A stretch of 64,000 nt of DNA, from positions 258,040 through 322,039 of the forward strand of contig JAJFKU010000052.1 in NCBI GenBank assembly GCA_021773035.1, given 5' to 3'. The notes beneath the pieces were generated by a model that was not told the DNA's origin, did not search any database, and saw only the letters and a program-made list of their open reading frames with translations. How positions within the stretch are numbered: position 1 is the stretch's first letter; every line of letters begins with the position of its first letter. The stretch is from Woeseiaceae bacterium (GTDB lineage Bacteria; Pseudomonadota; Gammaproteobacteria; Steroidobacterales; Woeseiaceae). Shown here piece by piece: positions 53,723 to 63,907 of this stretch. The translations under genes and the position numbers were made by a program.

Positions 53723-56700
53723 GGCATCGATTGAACAGGGAATTGCGCTTATCCCCTGCAAGCTTACTGACTGGACTGGGGCTGGTCTTCTTGCTCGCGT
53801 TGCGCGCCCATGGAGCGACACCTTTAGAAGTAAGTGCAGTAGCGTCTTCGGAAAAACAGGCGACCGCGTCTTTTGAGCAGGAGTTGCAGGTTTTCTTACT
53901 GGCTGTGCAAGCTCCACAAAATACCATTCGCGATTTGGCCGAACCCCTCTATCATCAGGTCATTCTGCGCGAGAGCAAACCTGACCGTTTGTTCGAGCGC
54001 TTGTCGCAAATGGCTGCTGCTACCGACAGGCCACTTCGGCAACGAGCCAGACTGTGGCTGGCGGCTAGCCATCTGCATTGGCGTCACGGCCAGCGGCAGA
54101 TGGCGTTGGATGCCGCCGAGGCCGCTGTAAACCTGGACGCGTCCCTTGAGCATGTGTTGCAGCGAGCGGATTTGCTGGACGCTGCCGGTGATATTGATAA
54201 AGCCCGGCAGGTGTATCGGCAAGCACTGACCCTGATTGGCGACGAACAGGCTGACCATCAACAACACAGAGCGAATATTCGCCTGCGACTTGCGCTGATG
54301 CAAACCGGCAAGAAAGAGACTGACAACCTGGTGAGTTTCGCCCTGAGTCAGGGCGACCCGGCCTATCGCAACCGAGCAGCGGTAGCGCTGGCGTTACAAG
54401 GCCACTACACGGCCGCGCTCGACTTGTTTGAGGTGGTTAGTTCGCTCGACAAGGTGGCGTTTGCACAACGTATTGCCACGGTCGATTGGGCGATCAGGGC
54501 TGGCGATGCCGGGCGCGCCCAGGCGCTGGCCTGGGAAGCGGTGCAGAACGCGGCGATTGCAAGTGATCGGCGCTATGGCTTAAGTCTGCTGGTCGAGGCG
54601 CACCGCCTGGACGACAGTCTCGAGCGCTTGCTGGGGCACTTTAAACAGCAAGCCGCAAGCCCTGCAGGCTTATCCGCTGAGGCTCGGCAAGTATGGGTTG
54701 ATCTGTTGCAGGATGCCGGGCAGCTGCAACAGGCGCTGGCGCTTGTTAAAGAAACAAGTCTGGACAAACTTAAGCCCCAACAATGGCGTCAGCACCTGGC
54801 TTTGTATCGGCAGAGCGACGAAATAGAGACGCTGGAACGGGAATACCGGCGGCAAATAACCGCCCAGCCAACACAGACACAAGCGGTTGCAGCACTGACT
54901 GAGTACTACCTCAGTAGTGAGCGACCCGACAAGGCGGAACAACTGTGGCAGGATTTTCTGCGACGTAACGCCGGGAACGGCACCGTTTTGCTGGCCGGCG
55001 CCAGGGCCATGGCGCCAATGGGGTTTGATTCTCTGGCGATCGCGAGTCTCGAACACTTTATCCAAAACAATCCTGAGACTATGCCGCTGCTGCTGTTTTT
55101 GTTTGAACGGCATTGGCAGCAAGGTCGTGGGTCTGAGGCCGAGGCCGTATTGACGCGCCTGGATGCGCTGTTACCCAAATCGTCACCCCGGCGGGCGGAA
55201 CTTGCCGATGCCTGGCTGCAACTGGGCAGGCCGCAGCATGCACTGACAACTTGGGAACGGTTGGCCAGGTCTCGTGAGCAGGAGACGGGCGAGGGATTAG
55301 CGCCGGAAGATAGCATGCGGCTGGCCTGGCTCCACGGGCAGCTGAACAACGGTGAGAAAGCCCTGTCACTGTGGCGTTCTTTATGGCGCCGGACAATATC
55401 GCCGGCGCGGCGTGCAGTGGTGCAAGATCAATTGTTGGAACTTGCCACTGAAGAAAACCAACTCGAGAGCATGGCCGCGGAGCTGGCAGCGACGCTAAGC
55501 GAAGGCAATGCCGAGCGCTATGAGATCGATCTGCTGGTTGCATTGTACCTGCAGTTGGAAGATCGGCCATCGGCGGTTGCAGCGATCGCGGAGTATTTTT
55601 CCAGCGCGGCTTCACGGGACAAGGACAGCGATCCGTCGGCAAGGCTGCGCGAGCAGGCAGACGCCTATTTACAGTTGGGGGATTACCCGCGCTATCAGCA
55701 GATAAACCAGCGTCTGGCGAAACTCGATCCGCACAACCAGGCTGAGTATTTGCGCAATCAATTGATGGGGTTGATGGAACAAGGCGAACCGGAGCTGGGT
55801 GCGGTGCAGCGCTTGCTGGCTCAGTTGCACGAGCACGCCGGAGAAGAAGCCTGGGCGTTTGAGGCCGGTATCCTCGCCGCCCTCGATCGGCCGGTAGAGA
55901 GTGCCGTTGCGTTTCGTCGTGCCATTGCCTATCAACCTGAGTACGGCGACAACTACCTGATGCTGGGCAAGATGCTAAAGCTCAGCGGCCGCGGGGAAGA
56001 CGCAATCGCTGTGTTTCAGTCTCTGGCACAGGGCGCCGCTGACGACAACCAGTTTGTCGTTGCTATCGACGGTATTCTTAATGCGGTCAACCTATCCTTC
56101 AATTCCAGATACGGTCCAGACCAAATCGGCTTACAACGGCTTAATTGGGCCGAGCGGATGATTTTGGAGCGCTTAACCGCTGGAGGGGAAAAGGGCTATC
56201 TTTATCAATTACTGGCGGACGTGGTCGAAGCGCAGGGCAGTGGTGGCGGCCAGCTAGCGGTGATGGAAACGGTATTGGCCGGAGCGAGTGGTCGCCGTGA
56301 CGGTATTTTAAAGGAGCTGATGTTACTCACCGAGGACGTCGATCCTCAGCGGCAACTGGATTTGGGACGGCGTTTATTGGCTTTGAATCTGGAGCTGCCG
56401 CTCGATACCTACCTGAGCCTGGGCAAAGCCTTTCTGGCGCGGCAGGAACTCAACAGTGCGCTCCGGGTGTTTGAGCGCGCGGCGAATGATTTTAACAGCG
56501 CCGATGTGATGCTCGAAGTTGCCAATATCCTGCGCGAGTACGCCCACTTTCAAGTGGCCCTGGACTACGCGATCCGGGCCTTTCACCTCGACCGTGACAG
56601 CATTGCCGTATTGCATACACTGGCGACGTTAAGAGAATTTGCGGGTCAGCAGGAGATGGCCCACAGAACTTACTTCAATGCCCTGGACCTGCTGTTGCGG

Positions 56701-59700
56701 AAACAGCCGTTTGAGGCGCCGGGGCAGGACCGCGATACGCCAGCGATGTACGAACTTAAGCAGCACGTTGAACCCCTGTTGCTCGGCTTGCTATCGACCT
56801 GGCCGGCAGACCCGGCCTTGCAGGCGACGCGGCTGGGCTCACTGGAGGCGGCGGTCGAGGCGGCTTTGGAGCCCGTAGCCGGCGCTGTGAACAACGCCAG
56901 CCAATTGGGTCACTATCCCCGCCTCAAGGCCTGGCTACAAGTCACCCGGCGGGTGGCGTTTGCCCGTCGACATCCGCAATTGGCCGACCGCCTAGATGCG
57001 AAAATACTGAGCGCTTTTGGCGGCGACAGTCAATTCGCCCATACGGTAATCAGCGACAGGTTAAGTTGGGGTTTGTACAACTCTGCCGCGGCGTTGGCCG
57101 CCAGGCTGCCAGAGCAAACCCGGCCGCCGCTGGCCGTTGCCAATCCCGATCTTTCACCTTCCACCTTACTCAATCTTGGCGTGGCCAACGGCGACTCGTC
57201 GGACCGGCGGGCCCTGGTGCGTGCCTGGGCAGAGGCGGGATTTGTCGGTGAAGCAGTGCAGTGGGCCAAAACGTATCTGGACGCTACCGACTATCGCGGT
57301 TTCTGCCGGGACATGGTTGAACGCGTACGTACCACGAATAACCAGGAACTGATCGAGGTATTGAGTGTTACTCCTGATTTTTTATCTCTGCTTGCCCGTG
57401 CGACCGGTGAAGCGCCTGTCGACCAGGCGAGGTTATTGGCGATAGCAAAAGCGGCTACTGCTTCGGGCTTGGAACACGTGTGGAGGCGCAGAACGACGAT
57501 GCAAGCCGCGTTGCTGTTAAGCGAGGGGCTCAGCCACGACAATTTGCTGGATTATCTGCACTATCTGAGTATCGCGACCAGAGACGTGTCGGAACAAGAA
57601 ACTGGTTTTGTACTCTATTACCTATTGCAATCGTTATTGCAAAGACCCCTGAACGCTGAGCACAGCCGCCAGTTGTCGCAGGCGGTGATAAGTCTGATGA
57701 ATACACAACCGGGCTTACAGTGGTCACGGCTTTACTACAGTTTCGCAAGACTGTTAACGAAATCACTACCGGATAAAGATCACGTGGCTCTGGCGGAGTC
57801 GGTGTGGGATGAAGTGTACCGGCATGCCGGCGACGTAATGAACTATCACCGGCCGTTGATATACCTGGCCGGAGGCAAGACCGAGCAGGCCCTGGATGCG
57901 TTTATTGCACTCAACTTAGATGCGGCAAAGCGGGAACCCATTGTACTAACCCGGGTGTACGGCAATCGCTCGAACACTTTCGATGAGCTGATACCCGTAT
58001 TTGTACCTGCTTATGAAGCGGCCCTGAAAGAGCGTTTTGATGCAATGCTGTCCTGGCAGGGGCGGTCTCTTGCGATCGCCAAAGTGCGTAACAAACTGTT
58101 CCAGGAATTTCTCTCGCCCGAACAGGCTGTCGATTTTTACTCGAACAATGAGGATTATCTCAAGTACCTCAATAACATCTATCCTCGCTACGGTGTTTCC
58201 GCGTCGCAGCGTTTACCGTTGCTCGAACATTTATCGACCCTGGACAAAGACAATGAGGACTACGCCGACAAGCTGTTGAAAGAATTAGAGCAAGCGGACA
58301 TGCCTTTGCGTGCTTTACAGCTTCGGAAAGCCAGCCTGAAGAGTGTTGGGTCACTGGCTCCCGCTCGAGCGGCGATAAGTAATCTCAATCCCGTGGGTCG
58401 GATAAAATTACAGCTTACCCAGGCTGTTGACGATGATGATCCCGGTGCTGCAAGACTTGCCTTCAGACGCCTGTGGAGAGGGACTGCCTATATGCATAAG
58501 CGGGCAAGGTTGCCTCATTCAGCGCTGCAGAGTACCGACTGGGTTGATTCAAGCACAGAATCACCGGCTGCATTGTTTGCCGTATTGGCGCAGTTCGATT
58601 TTGGCCTGGATGAATTTGAGCGTTACCTGGATACCATGACCGTCGAACAACGGCGCCAGGCGCCGGCAATATACGCCTACCTGGCGCAGGCTTATCAACA
58701 CAACGGCAGCGCGGCACAGAAAGTCGCGAGTTTGAGCGAGGCGCTTGAATCCGGCCAGGCCGACGATCGGGACTTTTCCCTGTGGTTAGCGATGATCGAT
58801 GCCGAGGCAGCCAATTCAGATCAAGCAGCTGGGCTTTCGCCCCGGGTTGCCAGCATTCTCGGCAGCTACTTCGATAAAGTTGCCTGGTTGTCGAATCATC
58901 AACTGCGCAACATCGCACGGATTTACGCGAAATCCGGACAGTCGTCCAGGGCCGTGGAAGCGTACCGCGTGCTGGCGGCGAAAACATTGAACCGGAATTT
59001 CGCGCAGCGCGGGTTTCGGTCCGGCCGGCCAGAGCTGACGGCATTCGATTTAGTCGACGAAGTAAGCACTTTTCTCCAGGGGCGAGAACGCGTCGGTCTG
59101 GTGCAGAATATTGTTGAAATGAGTCAGCCGCCGCTGGCCGAAAAACTGCTGGAGCAGAGCCATCGACTATTGCAGATTAAAGCCTGGAGCAGGGTTCTGA
59201 ATGCACCAACGGCCTTGCGCAAGCTCAATTCTGTAGTTGGCGCGCCGGGTGCCCAGTGGTCGGTTACGAATCTTAGAGCCATAAACCGTTTGCAGGTCAA
59301 AGTGGGGCAGTATGATGCCGCCCTGCAATCGCTCAAGTACATACTTCAGCAAGACTCAATTTCGTACGGCAGGATTGGAAACGAATTCGTAGATGGCGAC
59401 TCGTTGGAGGGAATCAACGACAGGTATCTGGACTGGATGGGCGCGGAGGGCGGGGGTGGCGCTCTTTTTGCCTTCGGGTGGGATGCTGGTGAATGGTTGC
59501 CACGCGCCGCCTGTGCGCTCAATGACTGGATCGAGCAGGATGAAACGGAGATTCATCCCGATCTGGCGCTGGATTACATGGTGAAGATCGCCGGGCGTTT
59601 ACATGAACTCGGAGAAAAAGATGCAGTGGTGGAGGTGATCGACGATCTATCTGCCAGGCTTGCTGCCCCGGAAAGGTATACGTCAAAAACGGTCACTAAA

Positions 59701-60009
59701 GCGCTGGCGATAGCCGCACAAGTGGGCACGCCGCTGGCTACTGAGACCATGATTGTCTTGCTTGACGCGAGGTTGGTGCCGGTGGACCAGACGGCGGCGG
59801 TAATCGAGCGTGCCGCAGCTCGCCGGGGAGCGGCTGAGGCGCTGATCCTGGGCGAAAAAGTTGCCCAATATACGCACAACGACGCGCTGTTGGCTGCGTT
59901 AGTGTCGGTGGCTGAACAGGCCGGTGATCGCGCCCGCGCCGAACACTGGCGAAAACAGCGTCGCGAAGAAGCTGCTGCACGGGAGAAATTGCATGCGCTG
60001 TCGACTTAG
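53719..60009 (+). CDS. Giant TPR-repeat protein (2096 residues), probably periplasmic
   Basis: Very long protein with an N-terminal signal or anchor (LLTGLGLVFLLALRAHGA, about 15-33) and then helical repeats of TPR/superhelical type over almost all of its length (for example AVALALQGHYTAALDLFEVV, AYRVLAAKTLNR, MLGKMLKLSGRGEDAIAVFQ). No catalytic domain was recognised. It starts at a GTG that overlaps the vWA stop. In MoxR/Bat clusters a TPR protein (BatC/BatE type) is a normal partner, but those are much shorter. It may form a periplasmic scaffold. The frame is continuous; no break was seen. Confidence 0.85.
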   Translation: MRHRLNRELRLSPASLLTGLGLVFLLALRAHGATPLEVSAVASSEKQATASFEQELQVFLLAVQAPQNTIRDLAEPLYHQVILRESKPDRLFERLSQMAAATDRPLRQRARLWLAASHLHWRHGQRQMALDAAEAAVNLDASLEHVLQRADLLDAAGDIDKARQVYRQALTLIGDEQADHQQHRANIRLRLALMQTGKKETDNLVSFALSQGDPAYRNRAAVALALQGHYTAALDLFEVVSSLDKVAFAQRIATVDWAIRAGDAGRAQALAWEAVQNAAIASDRRYGLSLLVEAHRLDDSLERLLGHFKQQAASPAGLSAEARQVWVDLLQDAGQLQQALALVKETSLDKLKPQQWRQHLALYRQSDEIETLEREYRRQITAQPTQTQAVAALTEYYLSSERPDKAEQLWQDFLRRNAGNGTVLLAGARAMAPMGFDSLAIASLEHFIQNNPETMPLLLFLFERHWQQGRGSEAEAVLTRLDALLPKSSPRRAELADAWLQLGRPQHALTTWERLARSREQETGEGLAPEDSMRLAWLHGQLNNGEKALSLWRSLWRRTISPARRAVVQDQLLELATEENQLESMAAELAATLSEGNAERYEIDLLVALYLQLEDRPSAVAAIAEYFSSAASRDKDSDPSARLREQADAYLQLGDYPRYQQINQRLAKLDPHNQAEYLRNQLMGLMEQGEPELGAVQRLLAQLHEHAGEEAWAFEAGILAALDRPVESAVAFRRAIAYQPEYGDNYLMLGKMLKLSGRGEDAIAVFQSLAQGAADDNQFVVAIDGILNAVNLSFNSRYGPDQIGLQRLNWAERMILERLTAGGEKGYLYQLLADVVEAQGSGGGQLAVMETVLAGASGRRDGILKELMLLTEDVDPQRQLDLGRRLLALNLELPLDTYLSLGKAFLARQELNSALRVFERAANDFNSADVMLEVANILREYAHFQVALDYAIRAFHLDRDSIAVLHTLATLREFAGQQEMAHRTYFNALDLLLRKQPFEAPGQDRDTPAMYELKQHVEPLLLGLLSTWPADPALQATRLGSLEAAVEAALEPVAGAVNNASQLGHYPRLKAWLQVTRRVAFARRHPQLADRLDAKILSAFGGDSQFAHTVISDRLSWGLYNSAAALAARLPEQTRPPLAVANPDLSPSTLLNLGVANGDSSDRRALVRAWAEAGFVGEAVQWAKTYLDATDYRGFCRDMVERVRTTNNQELIEVLSVTPDFLSLLARATGEAPVDQARLLAIAKAATASGLEHVWRRRTTMQAALLLSEGLSHDNLLDYLHYLSIATRDVSEQETGFVLYYLLQSLLQRPLNAEHSRQLSQAVISLMNTQPGLQWSRLYYSFARLLTKSLPDKDHVALAESVWDEVYRHAGDVMNYHRPLIYLAGGKTEQALDAFIALNLDAAKREPIVLTRVYGNRSNTFDELIPVFVPAYEAALKERFDAMLSWQGRSLAIAKVRNKLFQEFLSPEQAVDFYSNNEDYLKYLNNIYPRYGVSASQRLPLLEHLSTLDKDNEDYADKLLKELEQADMPLRALQLRKASLKSVGSLAPARAAISNLNPVGRIKLQLTQAVDDDDPGAARLAFRRLWRGTAYMHKRARLPHSALQSTDWVDSSTESPAALFAVLAQFDFGLDEFERYLDTMTVEQRRQAPAIYAYLAQAYQHNGSAAQKVASLSEALESGQADDRDFSLWLAMIDAEAANSDQAAGLSPRVASILGSYFDKVAWLSNHQLRNIARIYAKSGQSSRAVEAYRVLAAKTLNRNFAQRGFRSGRPELTAFDLVDEVSTFLQGRERVGLVQNIVEMSQPPLAEKLLEQSHRLLQIKAWSRVLNAPTALRKLNSVVGAPGAQWSVTNLRAINRLQVKVGQYDAALQSLKYILQQDSISYGRIGNEFVDGDSLEGINDRYLDWMGAEGGGGALFAFGWDAGEWLPRAACALNDWIEQDETEIHPDLALDYMVKIAGRLHELGEKDAVVEVIDDLSARLAAPERYTSKTVTKALAIAAQVGTPLATETMIVLLDARLVPVDQTAAVIERAAARRGAAEALILGEKVAQYTHNDALLAALVSVAEQAGDRARAEHWRKQRREEAAAREKLHALST

Positions 60010-60105
60010 CATTTTCCTGCCGTCATCGCATTTAGATCGACTCTGTAGCGTTCTTGCTTACGCAGGCTTCTGTATTGATTGTGACAACAAGGCGGGCAGT
60101 TGACT

Positions 60106-62850
60106 ATGAATCGTAGAAACCGGAAGAAGACCTTGATGGCATTGGGTCTAATGCTAATGTCCTGCGCAACACTGTCGACCGAATCCGAACCTCACGAAGC
60201 TTTAATCCCCTATCAGCAATTTGCGCTGGACAATGGCTTACGCGTGATTGTGCACGAAGACAGGAAAGTCCCTATTGTTGCTGTCAACGTTCGTTATCGC
60301 GTCGGCTCAAAAGACGAAGTGCAGGGCAAGACGGGACTGGCCCATCTGTTCGAACATTTAATGTTTCGAGGATCCGAGCACTTTAAAGGCAATTTTCAGG
60401 AAACGGTTAGGAGCCTGGGTGGCAGTGTCCAAAACGGCTATACCGCCCATGATGAGACGCACTATTTCGAAACCGTACCGACACCGGCGTTGGAGCGCGT
60501 GCTGTGGATGGAAGCCGACCGTATGGGCTTCTTACTCGGCGCGGTAACACAGGAGGTGCTGGATTCAGAGCGCGCCACAATACGCAACGAAAAACGGCAG
60601 CGTGATGCCGGCGTCGGTGCTAAAGGGTATGCACTGTTGCTGTCCACGCTGTTTCCGCAGAACCACCCCTATCATCATATGCCGATGGGTTCGATGGACG
60701 ATCTCGATAGTGCGCGTCTTGAGGACGTGCACGCGTGGTTTAAGCGTTACTACGGCCCCAACAATGCCGTTGTGGTGTTGTCCGGCGATATCGATCTGAT
60801 GACCGCTCGTACCCTGATGGAAAAATATTTCGGCGATATTGTCGCCGGCCCGGTCGTCGATCAGGTTAAGTCCTGGATACCGTCACTGCTTCACAACAAA
60901 CATATTGTTACTTATGACGCGGTGAAGGCGCCTGTTATCAAACGTTCCTGGCCGATTCCCTCCCGCGGCAGCGGTAAAGAGGCGGTTCTGCTGAAATTCG
61001 TCGTCGGTATTTTAGAAGACATAGCAAAATCCCGTCTGGATTTCGAGCTGAGGTACCAGAAACGTGTAGCTGCCTACGCGGGCGCCCGAATAGAGGCTTT
61101 GCAGTTAGCCAGCGCGCTTAACATTACGGTAGATGTCCGGCCTGGAGTCGCCGTTGCCGACGCCGAGCGGGCCCTGGATGAAACCCTCGAAGAATTCCTG
61201 CGGGACGGCCCACGGCCGGATGAACTGGCCGACTATAAGACTATTACCGAGACAGAAAATATCAGAGGCCTTGTTCGGGTTTCGACCAAGGGTGCGCTGC
61301 TGTCCGGAGATGCCCTGTTCGCCGACGACCCGGGTTATTACCAGCAGAGACTGGACTGGATTATGGCGACGACACCGGCCGAGCTGCAGCAGGTTGCACA
61401 GAAATGGCTGTCGAAAGCCTACGTGCAATTGATTACCTATCCGCTCGATCACTACAAGACCACGGCAAGCCCCATCGACCGTCGCCGCATGCCGGCGCTG
61501 AATGGCCAGGTCGCGCTCGATCTGCCCGAGATGCAGGAAGCGGTGCTGTCCAATGGCCTCAAGGTAATTCTGGCAGAGCGTCACGAGGTACCCATCGTTA
61601 ACCTGGGGATGGTGCTTTATGCGGGTCACAACGCCGATAAGGAATTCAGAGCTTTCTCTGCCGCTTTCACCAATGCTTTGATGATTAAGGCCCCGGAGGG
61701 AATGAGCGCGAGTGAATTCAACAACAAACAATACCAGCTTGGCATGGGCACTTCTGCGGGTGTCGATCCGCATTCGGCTTTTATTTTGTCACCGGTTCTG
61801 AAAAAGCACTTGACAGAATCGCTGCGACTGTGGGCGATGGTGATCACCCGACCCGCTTTTCATGAAGGCGATTTTGGGCGGCTGAAAGCGGACAACCTCA
61901 GGGCTTACCAACAGGGCGAAAGTAATCCAAGGGCTATTGCCTATCGAATACTGTCCCATGTTCTCTATGGCCCGGATCATCCCAGCGCTTCCCGGAGGGA
62001 TCCGGTAGATAGTTTAGAAGCGCTGCAGTTGAGCGATGTAAAAGGGTTCTATACGGCCTGGGTCCGGCCCGACAATGCCACTGCATTCATCGTTGGTGAC
62101 ACCACGCTGGAGGAGATAATTCCAGCCCTGGAGCAGGCATTCAGCGATTGGCAATACCCGGACACGCCGCTTAAGACTCAGCAGGTCATTGAGGATGTGG
62201 CGATCGCCGATCAATCTCGCGTGATCCTTGTGGACCAACCCGGCGCCCTGCAAACCACGATTATGGTTGGCAGACTGATACCGTCTTCAAAGCACAGGGA
62301 TGCGGATGCTTTCTCTGCGGTTAACGCGATCTTTGGTGGTGGCGGCGGTTCACGCCTGAAACAAAACCTGCGTGAGAACAATGGCTGGGCTTACAGCGTC
62401 GCCAGTGGCGTCGGCCGGCGATTGAGCCAGCGACTTTGGCCTCTTACCGTACAGGTACAAAACGATAAAGCGGTGGTCTCGGTGAAGGAAATACTCAAGG
62501 AAATGAAAGCGCTCACCGGCCATCAGCCGATAACGGCAGAGGAACTTCAGAACCATGTGACGGGCCGCACCAATGTATTCCCCGCTGTTTTTGAACAGCA
62601 GAGAGAACTGTTCAACGCGATGTCTATGGATACCCTGTTCGGGTATTCGGCAGATCATGCCGAAGGTATACCGACTCGACTGGCCGCATTGCAATTGGAC
62701 GATGTCAATCGCGTGGCCCGGGATTATCTGAAACCCGAAACTCTTGTGTGGGTGCTGGTTGGTGATGTCGCGCAGTTTGAGCAAGAAATAGGCATGCTCG
62801 ATATCGGCGATGTGGAAATCTGGAGCGCCGGCGGACAACGAATTCGATAA
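60106..62850 (+). CDS. M16-family zinc metallopeptidase lipoprotein, module 2
   Basis: Two-half M16 peptidase of 914 residues. The N-terminus looks like a lipoprotein signal with C20 (LMLMSCATLS), so it is probably anchored in a membrane on the periplasmic side. The zinc motif is H80-L-F-E83-H84, at the same positions as in the module 1 paralogue, and the distal ligand is probably in SERATIRNEKRQRD. The second half begins near AVLSNGLKVILAERHEVPIV. The ATG at 60106 is used; a TTG six bases earlier is the alternative. It lies between the TPR gene and moxR and may process what the receptor imports. Confidence 0.93.
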   Translation: MNRRNRKKTLMALGLMLMSCATLSTESEPHEALIPYQQFALDNGLRVIVHEDRKVPIVAVNVRYRVGSKDEVQGKTGLAHLFEHLMFRGSEHFKGNFQETVRSLGGSVQNGYTAHDETHYFETVPTPALERVLWMEADRMGFLLGAVTQEVLDSERATIRNEKRQRDAGVGAKGYALLLSTLFPQNHPYHHMPMGSMDDLDSARLEDVHAWFKRYYGPNNAVVVLSGDIDLMTARTLMEKYFGDIVAGPVVDQVKSWIPSLLHNKHIVTYDAVKAPVIKRSWPIPSRGSGKEAVLLKFVVGILEDIAKSRLDFELRYQKRVAAYAGARIEALQLASALNITVDVRPGVAVADAERALDETLEEFLRDGPRPDELADYKTITETENIRGLVRVSTKGALLSGDALFADDPGYYQQRLDWIMATTPAELQQVAQKWLSKAYVQLITYPLDHYKTTASPIDRRRMPALNGQVALDLPEMQEAVLSNGLKVILAERHEVPIVNLGMVLYAGHNADKEFRAFSAAFTNALMIKAPEGMSASEFNNKQYQLGMGTSAGVDPHSAFILSPVLKKHLTESLRLWAMVITRPAFHEGDFGRLKADNLRAYQQGESNPRAIAYRILSHVLYGPDHPSASRRDPVDSLEALQLSDVKGFYTAWVRPDNATAFIVGDTTLEEIIPALEQAFSDWQYPDTPLKTQQVIEDVAIADQSRVILVDQPGALQTTIMVGRLIPSSKHRDADAFSAVNAIFGGGGGSRLKQNLRENNGWAYSVASGVGRRLSQRLWPLTVQVQNDKAVVSVKEILKEMKALTGHQPITAEELQNHVTGRTNVFPAVFEQQRELFNAMSMDTLFGYSADHAEGIPTRLAALQLDDVNRVARDYLKPETLVWVLVGDVAQFEQEIGMLDIGDVEIWSAGGQRIR

Positions 62851-62882
62851 CACATTTTCATTCAACAGGAAGCACAGAAACG

Positions 62883-63902
62883 ATGAACAGCCAAACCGAT
62901 AATGCCGAAACGGCTCGGGACCAGGCCGCACGATTTAACGACGTATATGTTGCTATCAAGGATCAGGTCAATCGTATGATGGTGGGCCAGGACGATGTGA
63001 TCGAAGGCGTGCTGATCGCCCTTTTGGTAGGTGGCCATGTATTGCTGGAAGGCGTGCCGGGGCTGGGCAAGACGCTGTTGGTGCGCTCCCTTAGCCAGGC
63101 ACTTGATCTGCCTTTTTCCCGCATCCAGTTTACGCCCGATATGATGCCGGCCGATATTCAGGGCACTTCCATCCTGGTCGACACCGAAGGCGGCGGCCAC
63201 GAGCTGCGGTTCCAGGAGGGGCCTTTGGTCTCCAACCTGGTATTGGCGGATGAGATCAATCGCGCCACGCCGAAAACCCAGTCGGCGTTGCTGGAGGCCA
63301 TGCAGGAACGGCAGATTACCTTGGGTACCCGCACAATAAGGTTGCAAGAACCTTACTGTGTGATGGCGACACAAAATCCGGTAGAGCAGGAAGGCACCTA
63401 CCCACTGCCGGAAGCCCAGCTCGACCGGTTCTTATTCAAACTTATTGTCGGCTACCCCCGCGAAGAGGATTATGGGGCTATTTTGGATCGCACTACCAGC
63501 ACCCAAACCATCGGCATATCCGCTGTATCCACGGCCGCGGAAATCAACCAATTGCGCGAAATCGGGCGATCGGTACCGGTGCCGGAGCAAGCGAAGACTT
63601 ACGCCGTTCATCTGGTGATGGGCACACAGCCGGAAGGTCGTTATGCGTCGGCCCTGGTGAACGAGTGTGTGGCCCTGGGATCGAGCCCTCGCGGCGCGCA
63701 GGCCCTGTTACTGGCCGCTAAGGTCAAGGCGTTATTGCAAGGGCGTTTTGCCGTCAGCCTGGAGGATATTCGCGCCGTGGCGCCAGCGGTTTTGCGCCAT
63801 CGTTTGGTGCTGAATTTTCACGCGCAGGCCGAAGGCATTAGCGCTGATCGCGTGGTTGACGACGTGTTGGCAACCGTCAAGCTGCCCAATAGCCTGAATT
63901 AG
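62883..63902 (+). CDS. MoxR-family AAA+ ATPase
   Basis: MoxR-type ATPase of 339 residues, typical length. Walker A is GVPGLGKT (57-64), Walker B is LVLADEINRA (D123, E124), and MQERQITLG and QNPVEQEGTYPLPEAQLDRF are MoxR hallmarks. MoxR proteins act as chaperone-like partners of vWA proteins, here the double-vWA protein upstream. A DUF58 gene starts 6 bp downstream. The call is firm; the client protein is inferred. Confidence 0.96.
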   Translation: MNSQTDNAETARDQAARFNDVYVAIKDQVNRMMVGQDDVIEGVLIALLVGGHVLLEGVPGLGKTLLVRSLSQALDLPFSRIQFTPDMMPADIQGTSILVDTEGGGHELRFQEGPLVSNLVLADEINRATPKTQSALLEAMQERQITLGTRTIRLQEPYCVMATQNPVEQEGTYPLPEAQLDRFLFKLIVGYPREEDYGAILDRTTSTQTIGISAVSTAAEINQLREIGRSVPVPEQAKTYAVHLVMGTQPEGRYASALVNECVALGSSPRGAQALLLAAKVKALLQGRFAVSLEDIRAVAPAVLRHRLVLNFHAQAEGISADRVVDDVLATVKLPNSLN

Positions 63903-63907
63903 TCGCG

